A stretch of 64,000 bases of DNA from Malachius bipustulatus. Lineage: Eukaryota; Arthropoda; Insecta; Coleoptera; Melyridae. The position numbers and the translations under genes were made by a program. Each line of letters begins with the position of its first letter. Position 1 is the stretch's first letter. The notes under the pieces were generated by a model, which searched no databases, was not told the origin of the DNA, and saw only the letters and a list, made by a program, of their open reading frames with translations. Where the stretch lies: positions 10,168,001-10,232,000 of the forward strand of contig OU342635.1 of assembly GCA_910589415.1 (NCBI GenBank). Direction: 5' to 3'. Shown piece by piece: positions 1-11,864 of the stretch.

Positions 1-546
1 TTTCCCAAAATAAAAATCGGATCTTTTCCAGCATTTTTGCACTCTTCATTTTAGAACTGAACACTTAAATTAAAGAAAAAATCATTTCGGAAATGTTTTA
101 GAAAATTTGTTGAAAAGAGAAAGTTAACTAATCCATGTACCAATTTTGAGATTGAGAAAGACTTGGAAGATACTAAGAAATTGTATTACTTAAAATTTTC
201 AGCCCTGATGATCTGATTTAGATCCGAAACAGGTTGAGACCTTTAACATCAATCTTTCAAAATCAAAGTTTTTGATCAAGCAGTCAGTTTTGATAAAATT
301 TCTCCATTATGCAAAACAAGCCTTGGAAATATAGGTAAAAAAATCCACTATTTCTTTCGCAAATTTTGGTCGGGAAATTGATTCTAATAGTTAGAGAGTG
401 GCGACAAAAATGCCTTGTATCTCCCAAATGGAAGAAAAGCCTGGTTTTTATAATATAGATCGAGTTCCTCTCTCAAAATCCGTCATGTCAAATATTAGGA
501 GTCTAACGCGCTGCTGTGACCGGCTGCGGCCTTTGAAAGAAAAATA
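1..546. other. AT-rich non-coding DNA, nothing recognised
   Basis: I see no ORF with family resemblance, RNA gene or clear repeat here. If the Grip model is right, this lies in the intron that follows the 3,700-3,909 exon. Confidence 0.5.
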
Positions 547-1166
547 CAGGGGGCATCTAGGAAACCCCACAAATTGAAGGAAATTTTTTTTCTTCTAATT
601 TGTTCCTTGTAAAGATCTTTTGGGAGCTCCAAAAAAGAGAAAAAAATTGCAAATCTGAACTTGAAAATTGACAGGGAAGTTCAAGTTCGTGACCAAGAAT
701 AGAAATTTTTTTTTGCTCCATGTCATGTATCGGCATCGCCAAATAACAATTTTTCCAACTTTGAATGGGCAAAAATTGATAAAGTAAACACAAAATGGAA
801 GAAAATTAGTCTCTTTATGTTCTTTGGCACCTACAAAATGAGGAAACATTATTTTCTTCAAAATTTCTTATTGTCAGGACCAGATCTTTCAAAATAATGC
901 TCCGATATACTCAAGATCGCCGGAAAGTCCAGGATTAAAATGTTCTATCTCGACAGTGGAAAGGCCAATGGGCGGCTAGAAAATGTCTTTCTACCAAATT
1001 TGGCAGTAGAAAAACCTACCAACTTTACACGGCTCATTTCTTTATTTTATTTTCGAAGTTTGTTCGTGCCCGTTTAACTATTATAAGTTACTGGAGGTTA
1101 CTGAAAGGAGCAAATTGGAATAAAATATTTTTCCTTCAATTGGTGGACTTTCCTAGATGCCCTCCA
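547..1166. mobile_element. Diverged inverted-repeat MITE
   Basis: The left end (GGGGGCATCTAGGAAA, then ATTGAAGGAAA) returns as its reverse complement near 1,130-1,166 (TTTCCTAGATGCCC). Similarity runs inward for about 60 bp and includes an ATTTGTTCC/GGAGCAAAT block. The left end is preceded by TA, but the right end has no clear TA, so that border is approximate. There is no coding capacity; short ORFs on the minus strand are by-products. It is a non-autonomous DNA transposon remnant by structure. Confidence 0.55.
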
Positions 1167-1338
1167 GGAATTTTCTTAAAATTTTGAAGTTTTTTTGAAA
1201 TTTTACATTACTCCCCATACCCCTTAATAATATTCAGTAAGATTTATTTTTATTTATAAAAACCAAGATGTGTTTTGAGGGTTTTCACATAAATTGGTTC
1301 TAAAGGTAAATTTCTCGGGATAGGCTATCCTGTGTATA

Positions 1339-2339
1339 CAGGGTGCACCATGTATCCTTCTCTATATTGCTATCTCCTGAATGCTAAGAGATACAGGGTC
1401 GGTTAAATTAGAGAAAAGATGCGCAGTTTTGTGGCCATCTCGAATTCGTCAAAACATGCAAGATATCTGTGACCGTTCCTGAAATATCCTGAAAAAACTG
1501 AAAAATCGAAATTTCTTATTTTCGTCATATCTTTTTTATTATTGGAAATTAATAAATAATTTTTTGTAGGCTTACATAAGCCGTTAAGAGCTATCCATAT
1601 GACATTTCAAAAATTTTCAAGGCCTACTAGATTCAAGAGTTTTCACAGTCAACTTTCGTTTTTCTTATGGCCGCCATATTGTTTTTTTATGTCATTAGAT
1701 ATGAAAAAAATAATGGAAACCAAAAATTAATTAACTTCAAAAAATTTTTTTTTAAATTTTTATTCTTCTTTTTTCAAAGAAAACCCAAAAAAAAAGTCGA
1801 AAAACATCAACATTTGTAAAATACGCCGAAATAGTGCTTGCCTTATGGTTTTTTTAATTTATCTATGAAATTCGGTCTAAAAAGTTGTCTTTTTTTAAAG
1901 AAAAAAGAACAAAAAATATTTTAATTTATTTTTTGAAGTTTAACAAGTTTTTTTTTTATAGTTTTTATAATTTTTTTTATACCGAACAACATAAAAAAAC
2001 AATATGGTGGCCATAAGAAAAACGAAAGTTGACTATGAAAATCCTGGGATCTAGTCGGCTTTGAAAATTTTCGAAATATCAGATGGGTAGCTCTTGAAGA
2101 CTTATGTAAGCCCACAAAAAATTATTCATTAATCTCCAATAATAAAAAAGATATGGAAAAAATAAGAAATCTCGATTTTTCAGTTTTTTCAGGATATTTC
2201 AGGAACGGTCACAGATATCTTGTATGGCTCGACGGAATCGAGATGGCCACAAAATTGCGCTCCTTTGGATTTGTTTAACCGACCCTGTATCTGTTAGCGT
2301 TAGGAGATAGCAATATAGAGAAGGATATGGTGCACCCTG
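1339..2339. mobile_element. 1.0-kb foldback MITE, CAGGGTG ends, TA target duplication
   Basis: The element starts CAGGGTGCACCATGTATCC and ends with the reverse complement (…GGTGCACCCTG). It is flanked by TA at 1,337-1,338 and 2,340-2,341. The arms are about 350 bp each (to about 1,690 and from about 1,990) at roughly 85-90% identity by eye, and are separated by a T-rich loop. A second ACAGGGTCGGTTAAA block lies inside each arm. There is no transposase. TA duplication suggests mobilisation by an IS630-Tc1-mariner-type transposase, but the family is not assigned. Confidence 0.8.
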
Positions 2340-2341
2340 TA

Positions 2342-3699
2342 TATATTTTTTACTTTTAAGCCCAATTTTGAAATAATCATTTTTCTCCCAATTCCCAGTT
2401 ACAACCCTTGAAAAAATTGGGTCAAATTTGTTCTCCAATTGGAGAGGGAGTAGACCAAAATTAGACATCTTCTTCAAGTATCTTTTATTTTACCCTTCAG
2501 CAGAATCTGCTACATAACTTTACTTTCAATTAAGCTACTGCAAAAAAATCTAAAAAAAGAGCTCCTAGAATATGCCAAAAACTTCAATTCTCACGAAAAA
2601 AAAACTAATTGAGACTTCGTGAACAGAAGATTACTTACGCGTATCGTAAATTTCGACGGCCAAATTATTTCAGAGCTATCTATATTATAAAGTTTAAAAA
2701 AATCCTATTATCGTGTAGAAGTAGAAACTGGAAGTTTTCTTTTAAGCGTTTAAAACAGACCGCTTGGCAACAGGTGCCAGCATAAACTCTTTACATTTAG
2801 AACGGATCAGACACGATCTAAAAAATGGGACACCGCTGCAAAGAGTTTAACGAGCTTTAATTAACATGACGCTTAGCTCGACTTCTCTCACCATTACAAT
2901 TTTAAGGGTTATTTTCACCGCCGGATGAGGGCTGAAGTCCTTCAAAGTAAATTTGAAAGTTGTCCACATATGACGACTGTTTATAAAGTTCCTTCACCCT
3001 CCAACTGCGATTTTATACGAGTAATTATTATATTTCTACCTAAACCTAAATCTCCCAATTCTTTTGCACAATACTTTCTTCACTTTTGTTTCTAGCAGTG
3101 CTATCCTGTTACAAAGTTAAGATAATAATTCCGATATTTTATACCTGAGAGAATAAAATTTGTGGGCAGCATGTTAAGTAGAGTTTTCACATTTCCCTAC
3201 TGTTTCTACGTCATGTGTATCCTACTACTCGTATATGGTCAGTACAAATTAGATCTGACAAAACAAAGAAAATTTAATACAAAGAGACATGGAGGAAACA
3301 GTCATGACAGCGATCCTCTTTCTCATATTTTCTCTAGAACCCAGTCTCAACCCAAGACGTAGGAAAATGTGAGCTACAAAAGATACGGTAACATCTTCAT
3401 CACACTCGAATTTATAAAAATATCTGTCCTATTCTAATACACATAAAGTTTGTATCTCCATTCCATTCATTTAATTATTTTCGAACTATAACCGAGCCGT
3501 AAAGTTTTGTGAATTATAATGTCATCACTTGTATTTATCATTTTTGTTATCACTCAATTTCAGCTATCTCTAATGTGAAAAAATCACGCAATTGGTTTTT
3601 TAATTTGAACTAATAGCTGATTATAAAAAATTAAAGATTAAAGATTAAAGATAACTACAATAATAATAATAAATTTTATAGAATCAAAATGAAACTCAC
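2342..3699. other. Non-coding, probably intron downstream of the PDZ exon
   Basis: No supported feature. A 66-codon plus-strand ORF at 3,162-3,362 has no recognisable domain, and I do not call it a gene. Confidence 0.5.
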
Positions 3700-3909
3700 C
3701 ATAATTGGGGAGCGAGTACTCCACTTCAAGCACGGCGCTTCCGTCGACGTTGTCCAGGAGAGTGGAAACTTCCTCGGGCCGCATCCTGGAGGTGTTGATC
3801 CCGTTTACGCTACAGACGCGGTCCCCCGGGATGAGCTGGTCGCTGTGCAAGGCGACGGAGCCGGGTCGAAGCGAGGATATGCTCGGACATGGCTCCAGTT
3901 CTGAACTTC
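3700..3909 (-). CDS. Grip: GRIP-like PDZ exon (second half of first PDZ domain)
   Basis: This minus-strand exon has a TTGACAG acceptor just above 3,909 and a GTGAGT donor at 3,694-3,699. The 210-nt exon enters and leaves in phase 1. It encodes the body of a PDZ domain: a hydrophobic SISSLRPGSVA strand-turn, SDQLIPGDRVCSVNGIN (the PGD-x-x-x-x-VNG signature), the alpha-2 helix RPEEVSTLLDN, and the closing strand AVLEVEYSLP. The NGIN...EVEY.LP pattern resembles the first PDZ domain of glutamate-receptor-interacting proteins, scaffolds that organise receptors and trafficking cargo. The N-terminal part of the domain is in the exon at 36,263-36,406, about 32 kb upstream in transcription. The later PDZ domains expected for the family must lie beyond base 1. 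The PDZ call is firm; the GRIP identity is an inference from motif pattern. Confidence 0.87.
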
Positions 3910-4379
3910 CTGTCAAGGCAAAAATTAATATTTTTATTTTATTGATTTTTGTCCATTTTCGGATTTTAATATCATCATGATTCTTTGTTAGGTAGGCACT
4001 TTGTGTAATCGGTTAAAAAATTAGCACTACTTCAAAAACCCACCAATGGCTAATTAACTCATCTCTAGGCTCCGTATAATTTTTCCTGCGTGAATTCCAC
4101 AATATTCGATGCCAAGTGTATGAACAGATCTAGTGAAAAATTAAAGGTGAACAAAATGGCATTAAGTTTCGATCGCAATAAAAAAATAAGCAACTTTTCG
4201 AAAAAAACAAAGGAGAAAAAATTCATTATAGGCAACAGAATCTTATGAAATGCGGTTATTGAGTTTTGGGATAGGAGCAGAAAGGTAGGGAGGGTTTCTC
4301 TTGACTGACAGCGGCACGTGTGCCCTTTTCAGTTATCACCATTCACCATGGCTTGGTCCTTGCGAAAATGTGTCATACG

Positions 4380-4735
4380 TGTCAAAGTCAAGCTGGATCA
4401 ACATTGTCTCCGAAACTTGGGTGACTTGGTGATAACTGGGAAACAAGAGAGATAAAAATCGTTCTAGGCAGCAGGAGCTTAATTTCGCTGGACCATGAGG
4501 AGAAACAAACTCCCCTGAGAAAAAGGAATACGAAAAACCAGATTACAAACCTTCGGGAGAGATTTTATCACACCGAAGGACCTGGATCCATGAGAAACAG
4601 TAAAGATGGTCAATTTTCTTAAAGATATCAACCTGATGGGATTAATGTAGCAGAAGAGGAATGCCTCCTTCAAGGCACCCAAGTGTCTGGGGCAATGATG
4701 TTGATCCAGCTTGGCCTTAAGATGCTCGTAGACTA
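4380..4735. repeat. Short diverged inverted duplication
   Basis: About 50 bp around 4,386-4,435 (AAGCTGGATCAACAT…ACTTGGGTG) reappears in reverse complement around 4,668-4,715 at roughly 75% identity. Both copies encode similar KLDQH-type peptides on opposite strands. I do not recognise a family; this may be an old element or a decayed exon pair. Confidence 0.35.
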
Positions 4736-5267
4736 TAAAATAAATAGACAGCCTCACATGCAGAAACAAGTCCCACGGGGTTGAATCAATTGAACGAAGG
4801 AAAAATTAGTGGAAATTTTTCTGAGAAAATCAATTATTTCTCGGAATTTTTTAGAAAATTCCTCAACAACGACCCCTCGAATATCTCCCACCCAACCTAT
4901 TCTTCTTTTCTTGGGAGGGTCTGAACAATTTCGCTGCACTGAAACCTCATGTGACCCATTGTGCGCCCACTCAACCGATGCTGATAACTCAAAATGAAAG
5001 GAGGTGCTTTTGCCAGATCCTGCGTATAATTTTGACGAATTTTGACACCAAAAATGAAAAGAAGATATTACCCGTGGAGACCACTACCATCAAATGCGCA
5101 GGATTTGATTTTTTTTATATTCTGTTTGGTTCAGAAAGACTCTCAAGATATAGACTCATCATTGTTGAGGCTCATCAGTTATATAATAAAAATACGCAGT
5201 TCATGAAAGAGAATGTTAAGATAGGTAATGTACCTATGTGTAAAGGAATATACAGGGGTAATAGAAT

Positions 5268-5271
<4 letters not shown>

Positions 5272-5315
<44 letters not shown>
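5272..5315. repeat. (GA)n microsatellite
   Basis: An about 44-bp run of GA dinucleotides with two A interruptions. It creates the ERERER tail of a spurious ORF. Confidence 0.95.
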
Positions 5316-5317
<2 letters not shown>

Positions 5318-6918
5318 CATATTAATTATAATTATTATTCGAAATTAATTCCATGTACATACCTATCTCATATCCCTCAGGATCTAACCAAGCAGTTAAC
5401 ATTTTAATTATCCCTCCCTGCCTAAAAGCAACAACGAAACGTGAATGATATTTTACAGGCCCGAACGCAAACTCCACCGCAAAATAACAATTAATTTATT
5501 TATCATTTCAAACTCCCACCCAGACCAGCCAAACTTTGAGCCTCGTCCCAATCCCCCAACCCCCATCGAGAATCCCGATTCTAGCCCGAGGAGCATTCTG
5601 ACCATTCCTGCAGAAGACTCAGGTCCTGTTAGACAGGACATGGACCTTTCGTTGCCGTCGTAGCGAAAACATGCCTCTGGGATATGTGAAGCATGTGCTT
5701 GTTTTGCTCGTTTTATAGGCTATAACTCATTCCGGAGCTCGTTAAACAGGTAAGTCAGGATGGGGACGTGTTATTAATACTGGATACAGGTTGACTGGGA
5801 TATTATCCAAGAACTATTCGGGAGTTATTATGCGGAGGGAGTAGAGGTAGTCATATATTCATGAGTTACGAGCTAGTTTGTGGCGGTTTTAGTTATTATA
5901 GTTGGAAGAAATGTCTGCAAGATGCATGTTGCAACGTATTTCTGGTAGGCATTATAAGTATAGTGGAAGTTTTCTAATTTCCCTCAACTTTTCTTTCGTT
6001 ATTGATGCAACTTTCAAAGAGTTTGTAAACTTTTTGGGTTGTTATTTTTTAATACCTTATATCCCTAAGTAATAAGATATCCAATCCACCCTGTAAGTTC
6101 GATGGGGCTGGGCTGGTGCTGGGTGATGGTATTAATCCTTAACGCTGATGGGGATGGGATGAGGGTGACTAATATTTAAACATCGTTAGCGAGATTAATG
6201 CATACTATCTGCTGCTTGGCAAAATAAAATAAATTCCTGTTTCAAAGTTTCTGATAAAATTGGAAATCGATGGCGCATTAACATCTGCTTCAATTTGTTC
6301 AAACTGTATTTATCTAAAACTGTGTTTTAATTTCCCAATGACAGTGCTATTTATTATGCTGCAAATCCGATGGAATCGGAATTATCAGCCCGTGTTTTCT
6401 TCTCTGCCCGTGCAAACATTTATTTAAGCCTCGAATACATTCATTGGACCGACAAAACTTCAGCCTGTAATACATATGTATAACAGGTTGTATTTATCAG
6501 CTTACAGATCATTAATTTCTACAATTATTTGTATTTATACGCGGTAGTGCCATTACATTTTTTATTCCAATTATATCTATTAATGTAAATAGGTACATAA
6601 TCTTCAAAGAAAGAAATTGATATAATAATAATAATTAATTATATCAATGATGGCAAATCCTGTTCTTGAACAGCAATAACGTTCTGTGAACGGCACAATC
6701 AATCAATCGTACATGGCGTATTGCATGTAAATGTTGGAAAATATGAGCGTCTGGGAGAATCTCTGGCAATGAGATGAAAATAGTATTTTCAGTCGCTAGA
6801 TGGCAATGCGAGAAATAAATCACGATGTTACCGATACTACAGGACTATATAAATCTTTTTGCCTTTCTTTGTTCGGCGCATTTCTCTTCTGGTGTGTACT
6901 TCTTGGTAATACGGTAGT
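5316..6918. other. Intronic DNA, no gene recognised
   Basis: AT-rich sequence with several TAGGTA/TACCTA-type simple motifs. Small proline-rich ORFs at 5,445-5,663 occur on both strands of one G+C-richer block and show no domain. Confidence 0.4.
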
Positions 6919-6950
6919 CTGATGAGGTGAAAATAATCGGTGAAACTTCG
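6919..6950 (+). other. Hammerhead-like core motif (CTGATGAG…GTGAAAC)
   Basis: CTGATGA is followed 14 nt later by GGTGAAACTTCGAT. The spacing resembles the CUGANGA/GAAA halves of a hammerhead core, but helix II pairing is poor. Similar phrases recur elsewhere in the window, so it is more likely a relic of a repeat end than an active ribozyme. Confidence 0.3.
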
Positions 6951-7498
6951 ATATCTTTGTCTACGCCACACCATCTCAAATTGTGTCGTTCAGATAATTT
7001 TATTGTAATTTTTCGTCAATTTTAAATGGTCGGTCTTGACGTGTTTCTAGATATTTCTTTACCTCTTTACCCTCTGGTCTTTTTAGTTCTTTTTAAATTC
7101 TTAGTAGCGATTGTTTCCCTGGTTCTCAATAATAACGAGAGAGGTTTTTTTAAAATTTTCAATCGATTCATTCAATTTCTCTTGGTTTCTTTAAGATTGG
7201 GAGTACCTCCAAGTGATTACTGTCAAATGTGACTTGGGAATTTTTCAAAAAATTAGGAAACTTTTCAATTATCAATAATAAAAAAGCTATTTAGATTTTT
7301 TCGGGATATATCAGTAGTGCTAATTTTCTCCAATTCAACCCACCCTTTATCTTTTACCGTTTCCGAGATCCCAATAGTCAGCTATTGCTAACCACCCTGT
7401 ATGCTGTCTATACAGAATGCTCCTAAATACCAGGTACATATGAAAGGACGCAATTTTTCATATAAACATAGGGCTACAACTGCTTTGTTAGCGATCTA

Positions 7499-7981
7499 CA
7501 GGGTGTTGAAATAAAAAAAATCGATTGTTCTTCATAACTACCTACTTCAGTTTTTGAGATATTTAGCTCAAATTTGAAATATAGGTTACATTTTTGGACT
7601 CACAGCATTGGGTATGACAAATAGTTGTGAGAATCTGGAAGGTGATCTTGCCCCTGAATTTCTCCCATTTCACCCCCATTTCTCCCCCTGAACTTTTTTT
7701 GCGATTCTCCGCTGATATATTATAAAATACAATATAAATGTTTAAAAGAGAAACAATTTCCTCTAATTCGTTAAACGAAATTCAAAATTTTAAAATGGGA
7801 AAACCTTCTCTGGCCTTTTTTTGATCATTTCTCATTTTCATTAATTTTGACAGTTTAGTCGCCACTGCCTGTTAAAAATTAAAGCTGGGATGACCCTGTG
7901 TGACTAACTTTTTGACTAAAATTTGACTAACCTCAGGAAACTGTAAAGAAAAAAGAAAAATCTTCAAATTTCAACACCCTG
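7499..7981. mobile_element. MITE with CAGGGTGTTGAAAT inverted ends and TA duplication
   Basis: The 14-bp ends CAGGGTGTTGAAAT and ATTTCAACACCCTG match perfectly and are bordered by TA (7,497-7,498; 7,982-7,983). Weaker inverted similarity continues outward for about 60 bp on both sides (ATATAAACATAGG…), so this may be a MITE inside an older foldback element. No coding capacity. Confidence 0.65.
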
Positions 7982-8579
7982 TAGATCGGTAACGAAGCTT
8001 TTGGGGGACCTATGTTTATATGAACTTTTAGGCATACAATACGCCAAAGAATTGCCTTCTTTTAAGCTGCCCTAACAGCAGAGTACAAGATCATCGACTT
8101 ATAACAGGTGTTTGTATACACGGATGGTTAACAACCTTCTTCTTTAGTGTTTATGGCCCTTAGATTTTACCAGCTATTTGGCCAGGGTAACAATTAGAAA
8201 TAGTTTTGTACTAAGGATGGGTTCTGGAGATATACCGTTGTTTATTGTAGCGTTTGAGAAGGGTGTTTATAGTTCTCTCGCTTTGAATGATCGGCTATCA
8301 CGTATTTAAAAAAATCTGCAGTTTATTCCAAGCAAGAATATTCGGCCTACTTGTTCAGAAGAGAATTTAGTTATTTAAAAAAAAAGGTTCGTGAAGATAA
8401 TCATAATCAAGTCAAAATCGAGTTTTTCTAAACTTTGAAGCCGTTATATTTGGGACACGGGGCAAGCTCATCAAAACTGACTGCATTCCTGAAATTGCCA
8501 TGCTTCATTTCGGGATAAAATATTGAAAAATTTTGAAATTGATTCTGCTTTATAGTTATATCCTAAACTTTTTTACATA

Positions 8580-9419
8580 CAGTGTGTGTCACAGGCATGG
8601 TACACCCCCTTTTTTTTTCTTTATTTTTGGAGATCATTTTTTGAAATTTGGTATACGTCGCATATTCTCGATAGAGCGCAATTTTAGCAGAAAATTGAAT
8701 TTTTTCCCACATCCGGTTTTTCCGGAAATGTTACCAACTTTTTATTTTTAAACGGGACACCCTATATATTATAATATTTTTGGATTCTATACATTTGTAC
8801 GAATCCAACAATACCACATAAGTACCATTATAAATGTCAAATTTGTTTTTATTAAATTTTTTATTTCTCAATTATAGTGTGCCATGATTATTTCGTTTTA
8901 CTCCAATTGGATCATCTAATGCTGGAAAAATCAATTTTTTGTTCAAAGTACTAAATTAAGTGATTTATGGATAAATTATGCGCACCGGAATGATTTTTTG
9001 AGCTGAATTCATTTTTTTCAAATGGTATTGGTACCGAGGTACCATCTAGGTACTAGTACTCTTAATAAGGGACATTTTGGTGTACCCATTTTGCATCTGT
9101 GACGAACACACTGAAGTCATGGCACACTATAATTGAAAAATAAAAAATTAAATAAAAACAAATATGACATTTAAAATGGTACTTATGTAGTATTGTTGGA
9201 TTCGTACAAATGTATACAATCCAAAAATATAATAATATACAGGTGTCCCATTTAAAAATAAAAAGTTGGTAACATTTCCGGAAAAACCGGATGTGGGAAA
9301 AAATTCAATTTTCTGCTAAAAAGTGCGCTCTGTCGAGAATATGCGACGTACCAAATTTCAAAAAATTATCTCAAAAAAAAAGAAAAAAAAGGGGTGTACC
9401 ATGCCTGTGACACACACTA
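8580..9419. mobile_element. 840-bp foldback MITE, AGTGTGTGTCAC ends
   Basis: The arms 8,580-8,890 and 9,112-9,419 are reverse complements at high identity (outer AGTGTGTGTCACAGGCATGG, inner TATAGTGTGCCATGA). The loop is about 220 bp and TA flanks both sides. Only the terminal base differs between the ends. Each arm also contains a GGGACACC/GGTGTCCC segment next to TATATA, as if two TIR units were joined head to head. ORFs here are artefacts of the arms. Confidence 0.8.
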
Positions 9420-9424
9420 TAAAT

Positions 9425-10325
9425 ATCATATTATGAACTCGTTTAGAAAGCTTTATACTAATATTAAATCCACCAAACCCTTTCAAAACATATGACAAAA
9501 CCAAATTGATGGTAAGATTTTTGAATTACCTTCCAGTTTCCAGCCTATCCTTTCAGTGAAGCTAGAAGTGAAATAATCCAATTACTTCCACATCTAAATT
9601 AAACTCACCGAGAGCTATTCAAAAATCAGCTTGAAACAAGCACTTAATCCAGGTTTAAAATTTTTATTACTGGAATTCTGGATGAATGGTAGTGATTATG
9701 ATTTCAAAATGATATAAAATAAAACTCTCATCGCGTCATATTTCTATTTTATAGGTTGTTATTCGTAGGTCGTACTACACTCCTGATTTTACTCACAGAA
9801 TCATAAAACTAAGTTATGGAGTGTCGAAGAGTTTACTCTAGCTCCAGCAGCTGGATGAGGAAATAAGGTTAAATTTTAAATTTACTTCATTGAAATCGCG
9901 CGTGTAAAAATAATTTCAAAAGTTCACGTGCACAAGTGTAGCACGGGCATATTTACGATACTCGGGATCTATAAATTGTATTTTCTTGCTTGACGTGAAG
10001 AGGGATGAGGGAGAAATCCTCGAATTACCGTGTAATATGTTTATAACTAACAGTAAGTTTGAATACCTAATAATTGTCTCCAAGAAGAAGATATTTGCAT
10101 TCCTTCAAGGGCGAAGGAAGATGAAGGTAGTGTACTTATTATAGTAAAAAGGAGATTGAACAGGATCCCTTGAAATTCTTCTCCACTCACCTTCGCTCTC
10201 AAAAACCGCTCTTTACGCTCTTATATTCAATTGCCCTGCTAACAAATTAAGAAAATTTATGAGTACATTGAAATCACAAGCGATTTCATGCTGTTTTCCG
10301 TGGTCTTTGGTGATTTGCTCCGAAC
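9425..10325. other. Intronic DNA, nothing recognised
   Basis: No domain-bearing ORF, RNA gene or clear repeat seen. Confidence 0.4.
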
Positions 10326-10366
10326 GTTTCGTCCACAACTGCGGTTGACATCATCAACGGTTGTCA
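10326..10366 (-). other. Hammerhead-like core motif
   Basis: Read on the minus strand: GTTGATGATGTC, a short loop, then GTGGACGAAACGTTCG. The GTC/GAC pair could form helix II of a minimal hammerhead as described for retroelement-borne ribozymes. The first core base is U rather than C, so activity is doubtful. Confidence 0.35.
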
Positions 10367-10788
10367 GTGAGCACGAGGAGTAGGTTAGTGACTACTCAAA
10401 AAAAAAACGGCTTTCTTAGTTTTCTTAGAATTTTGAGCTTTTTTTTTAATGGAATCCTGTAAGAAATGGGATTAAAAATTTGATGTTTTTTTTTTGAAAT
10501 AGTAAAATAAACTGCATTACAGGCAGTGGGAATCATTCGGTCGATACCCTCTATGATGGGGGTATTTTGGGAAGTTATCAAGCTCTTCGGACAAACGAAA
10601 TAGGCCAACACCTTATAGAGTCAAAAAAAGCTCCACAACAATTTTTTTCTATCCATATTATTAAAAATTGTATACCTAGTGCCAAAAAAACGTTGTTGAT
10701 TGAAAATTTTAGTGCAGAATTTGGGATTATTTTTTTGAAAAATGTCGATAAAACTACGGTGAAATCGGATAAGAATGTCAAAATTGTT

Positions 10789-11130
10789 ATTTTTTAGGTT
10801 TTATATCTCAAAATTACCTGAAATTAGATAAATTCCGTTGACGATCTTTCTTGTACTCTCTATAGGAACAAAAAATGTGACCGTTTCTTAAAATTTACGA
10901 ACAAAAGCGATCGAATTAATGATTTTCATTAAATTTCGAACAATATTTTTTCACTCCTTAATGATAGTAAAAATTTGGGTATTTTTAAATCAATGACAGG
11001 CTAAGCTGATCAGACGTGCATGGTTGCCAAAACCGTTATTTTTTACGCTGATCCATTTTTAACACTCTCTCGGATGAAAAAATGTGATGAATTTTAAAAT
11101 CTACGACAAAAAGGTATACAGTCCGAGAGA
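10789..11130. repeat. Weak direct repeat, about 190-245 bp apart
   Basis: Blocks near 10,856-10,905 and 11,062-11,115 share ACTCTCT…AAAAAATGTGA…TTAAAATnTACGA. The earlier TTATTTTTTA blocks are also spaced in parallel. This suggests an old tandem duplication. Confidence 0.3.
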
Positions 11131-11853
11131 TCAGAAGCGACAAAATATGAATTTTTTGAAAACTTTCAGGTTCATCAACCCCTATCGGGGTATTGTCCAG
11201 ATAGGGGTGGAAGGAGGCAGGAGTTTCAAATTCGGTTCCTCGGGAGGATTTAGGTAATGAAATTAATTCCAAGAAACAGTCCAATAAGGCCAACTGCAGC
11301 AATTGGCCGTCTGCGCAAGAAGTGGAATATGATAAGTAGGAGAGTTTAGCAGGGATGAAATTAGGGAGATTGAAATGAGACGAAGAATATATTTGCACTT
11401 TGGTAAACCCGAGTTCCGAACTTGACCCCAGTACAAGTTCTTTCTTTGATTTCTTCCGAGTAAAAGAATAAGGTCTAATCGATATCTGCGGAAGCAATTA
11501 AGAAACATAGCAGCATCTACATATTGACCACCTAATAATATTTTAGTTAAACAGATGTTTTTTCCCCTTTTTCTGATTGATACACAACTTATTTAAAGAA
11601 ACGGCTTACTTGTCTAAATTGTCTCTCCTTTCTGCCACTTCTATTTTGGTGTGCTCTCGGTTGATATGACAAACTAACGAGAGGGAAAAACAGTGAAACA
11701 TCGACGCCACCTGTTTTCACCAGACGTTTGCCTATTAGAGATCTTAATTGATTTATTTTTTTATTTCAACTTTAAATCATTTTTTGACAAACGTCAAGCT
11801 CATATCATTTCAATTATTTCATCATAAAAAATAACCCACCAAAGAATATTATT
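11131..11853. other. Intronic DNA with one retroelement-like phrase
   Basis: No gene recognised. Near 11,690-11,710, GTGAAACATCGACGCCAC resembles the GAAA(T/C)-ATCGACGCC phrase near 40.59 kb and the one near 6.94 kb, suggesting a shared repeat end. ORFs on the minus strand at 11,036-11,508 have no recognisable domain. Confidence 0.35.
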
Positions 11854-11864
11854 AAGATTAATCT
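11854..11864. repeat. Target-site duplication of LINE (3' side)
   Basis: AAGATTAATCT here is repeated exactly at 14,103-14,113 and brackets the LINE. It contains the 10-bp palindrome AGATTAATCT. Confidence 0.75.

Noticed and set aside
4479..4769. 96-codon minus-strand ORF as an exon
   Set aside because: No domain recognised, and part of it is duplicated in inverse nearby, which suggests repeat origin.
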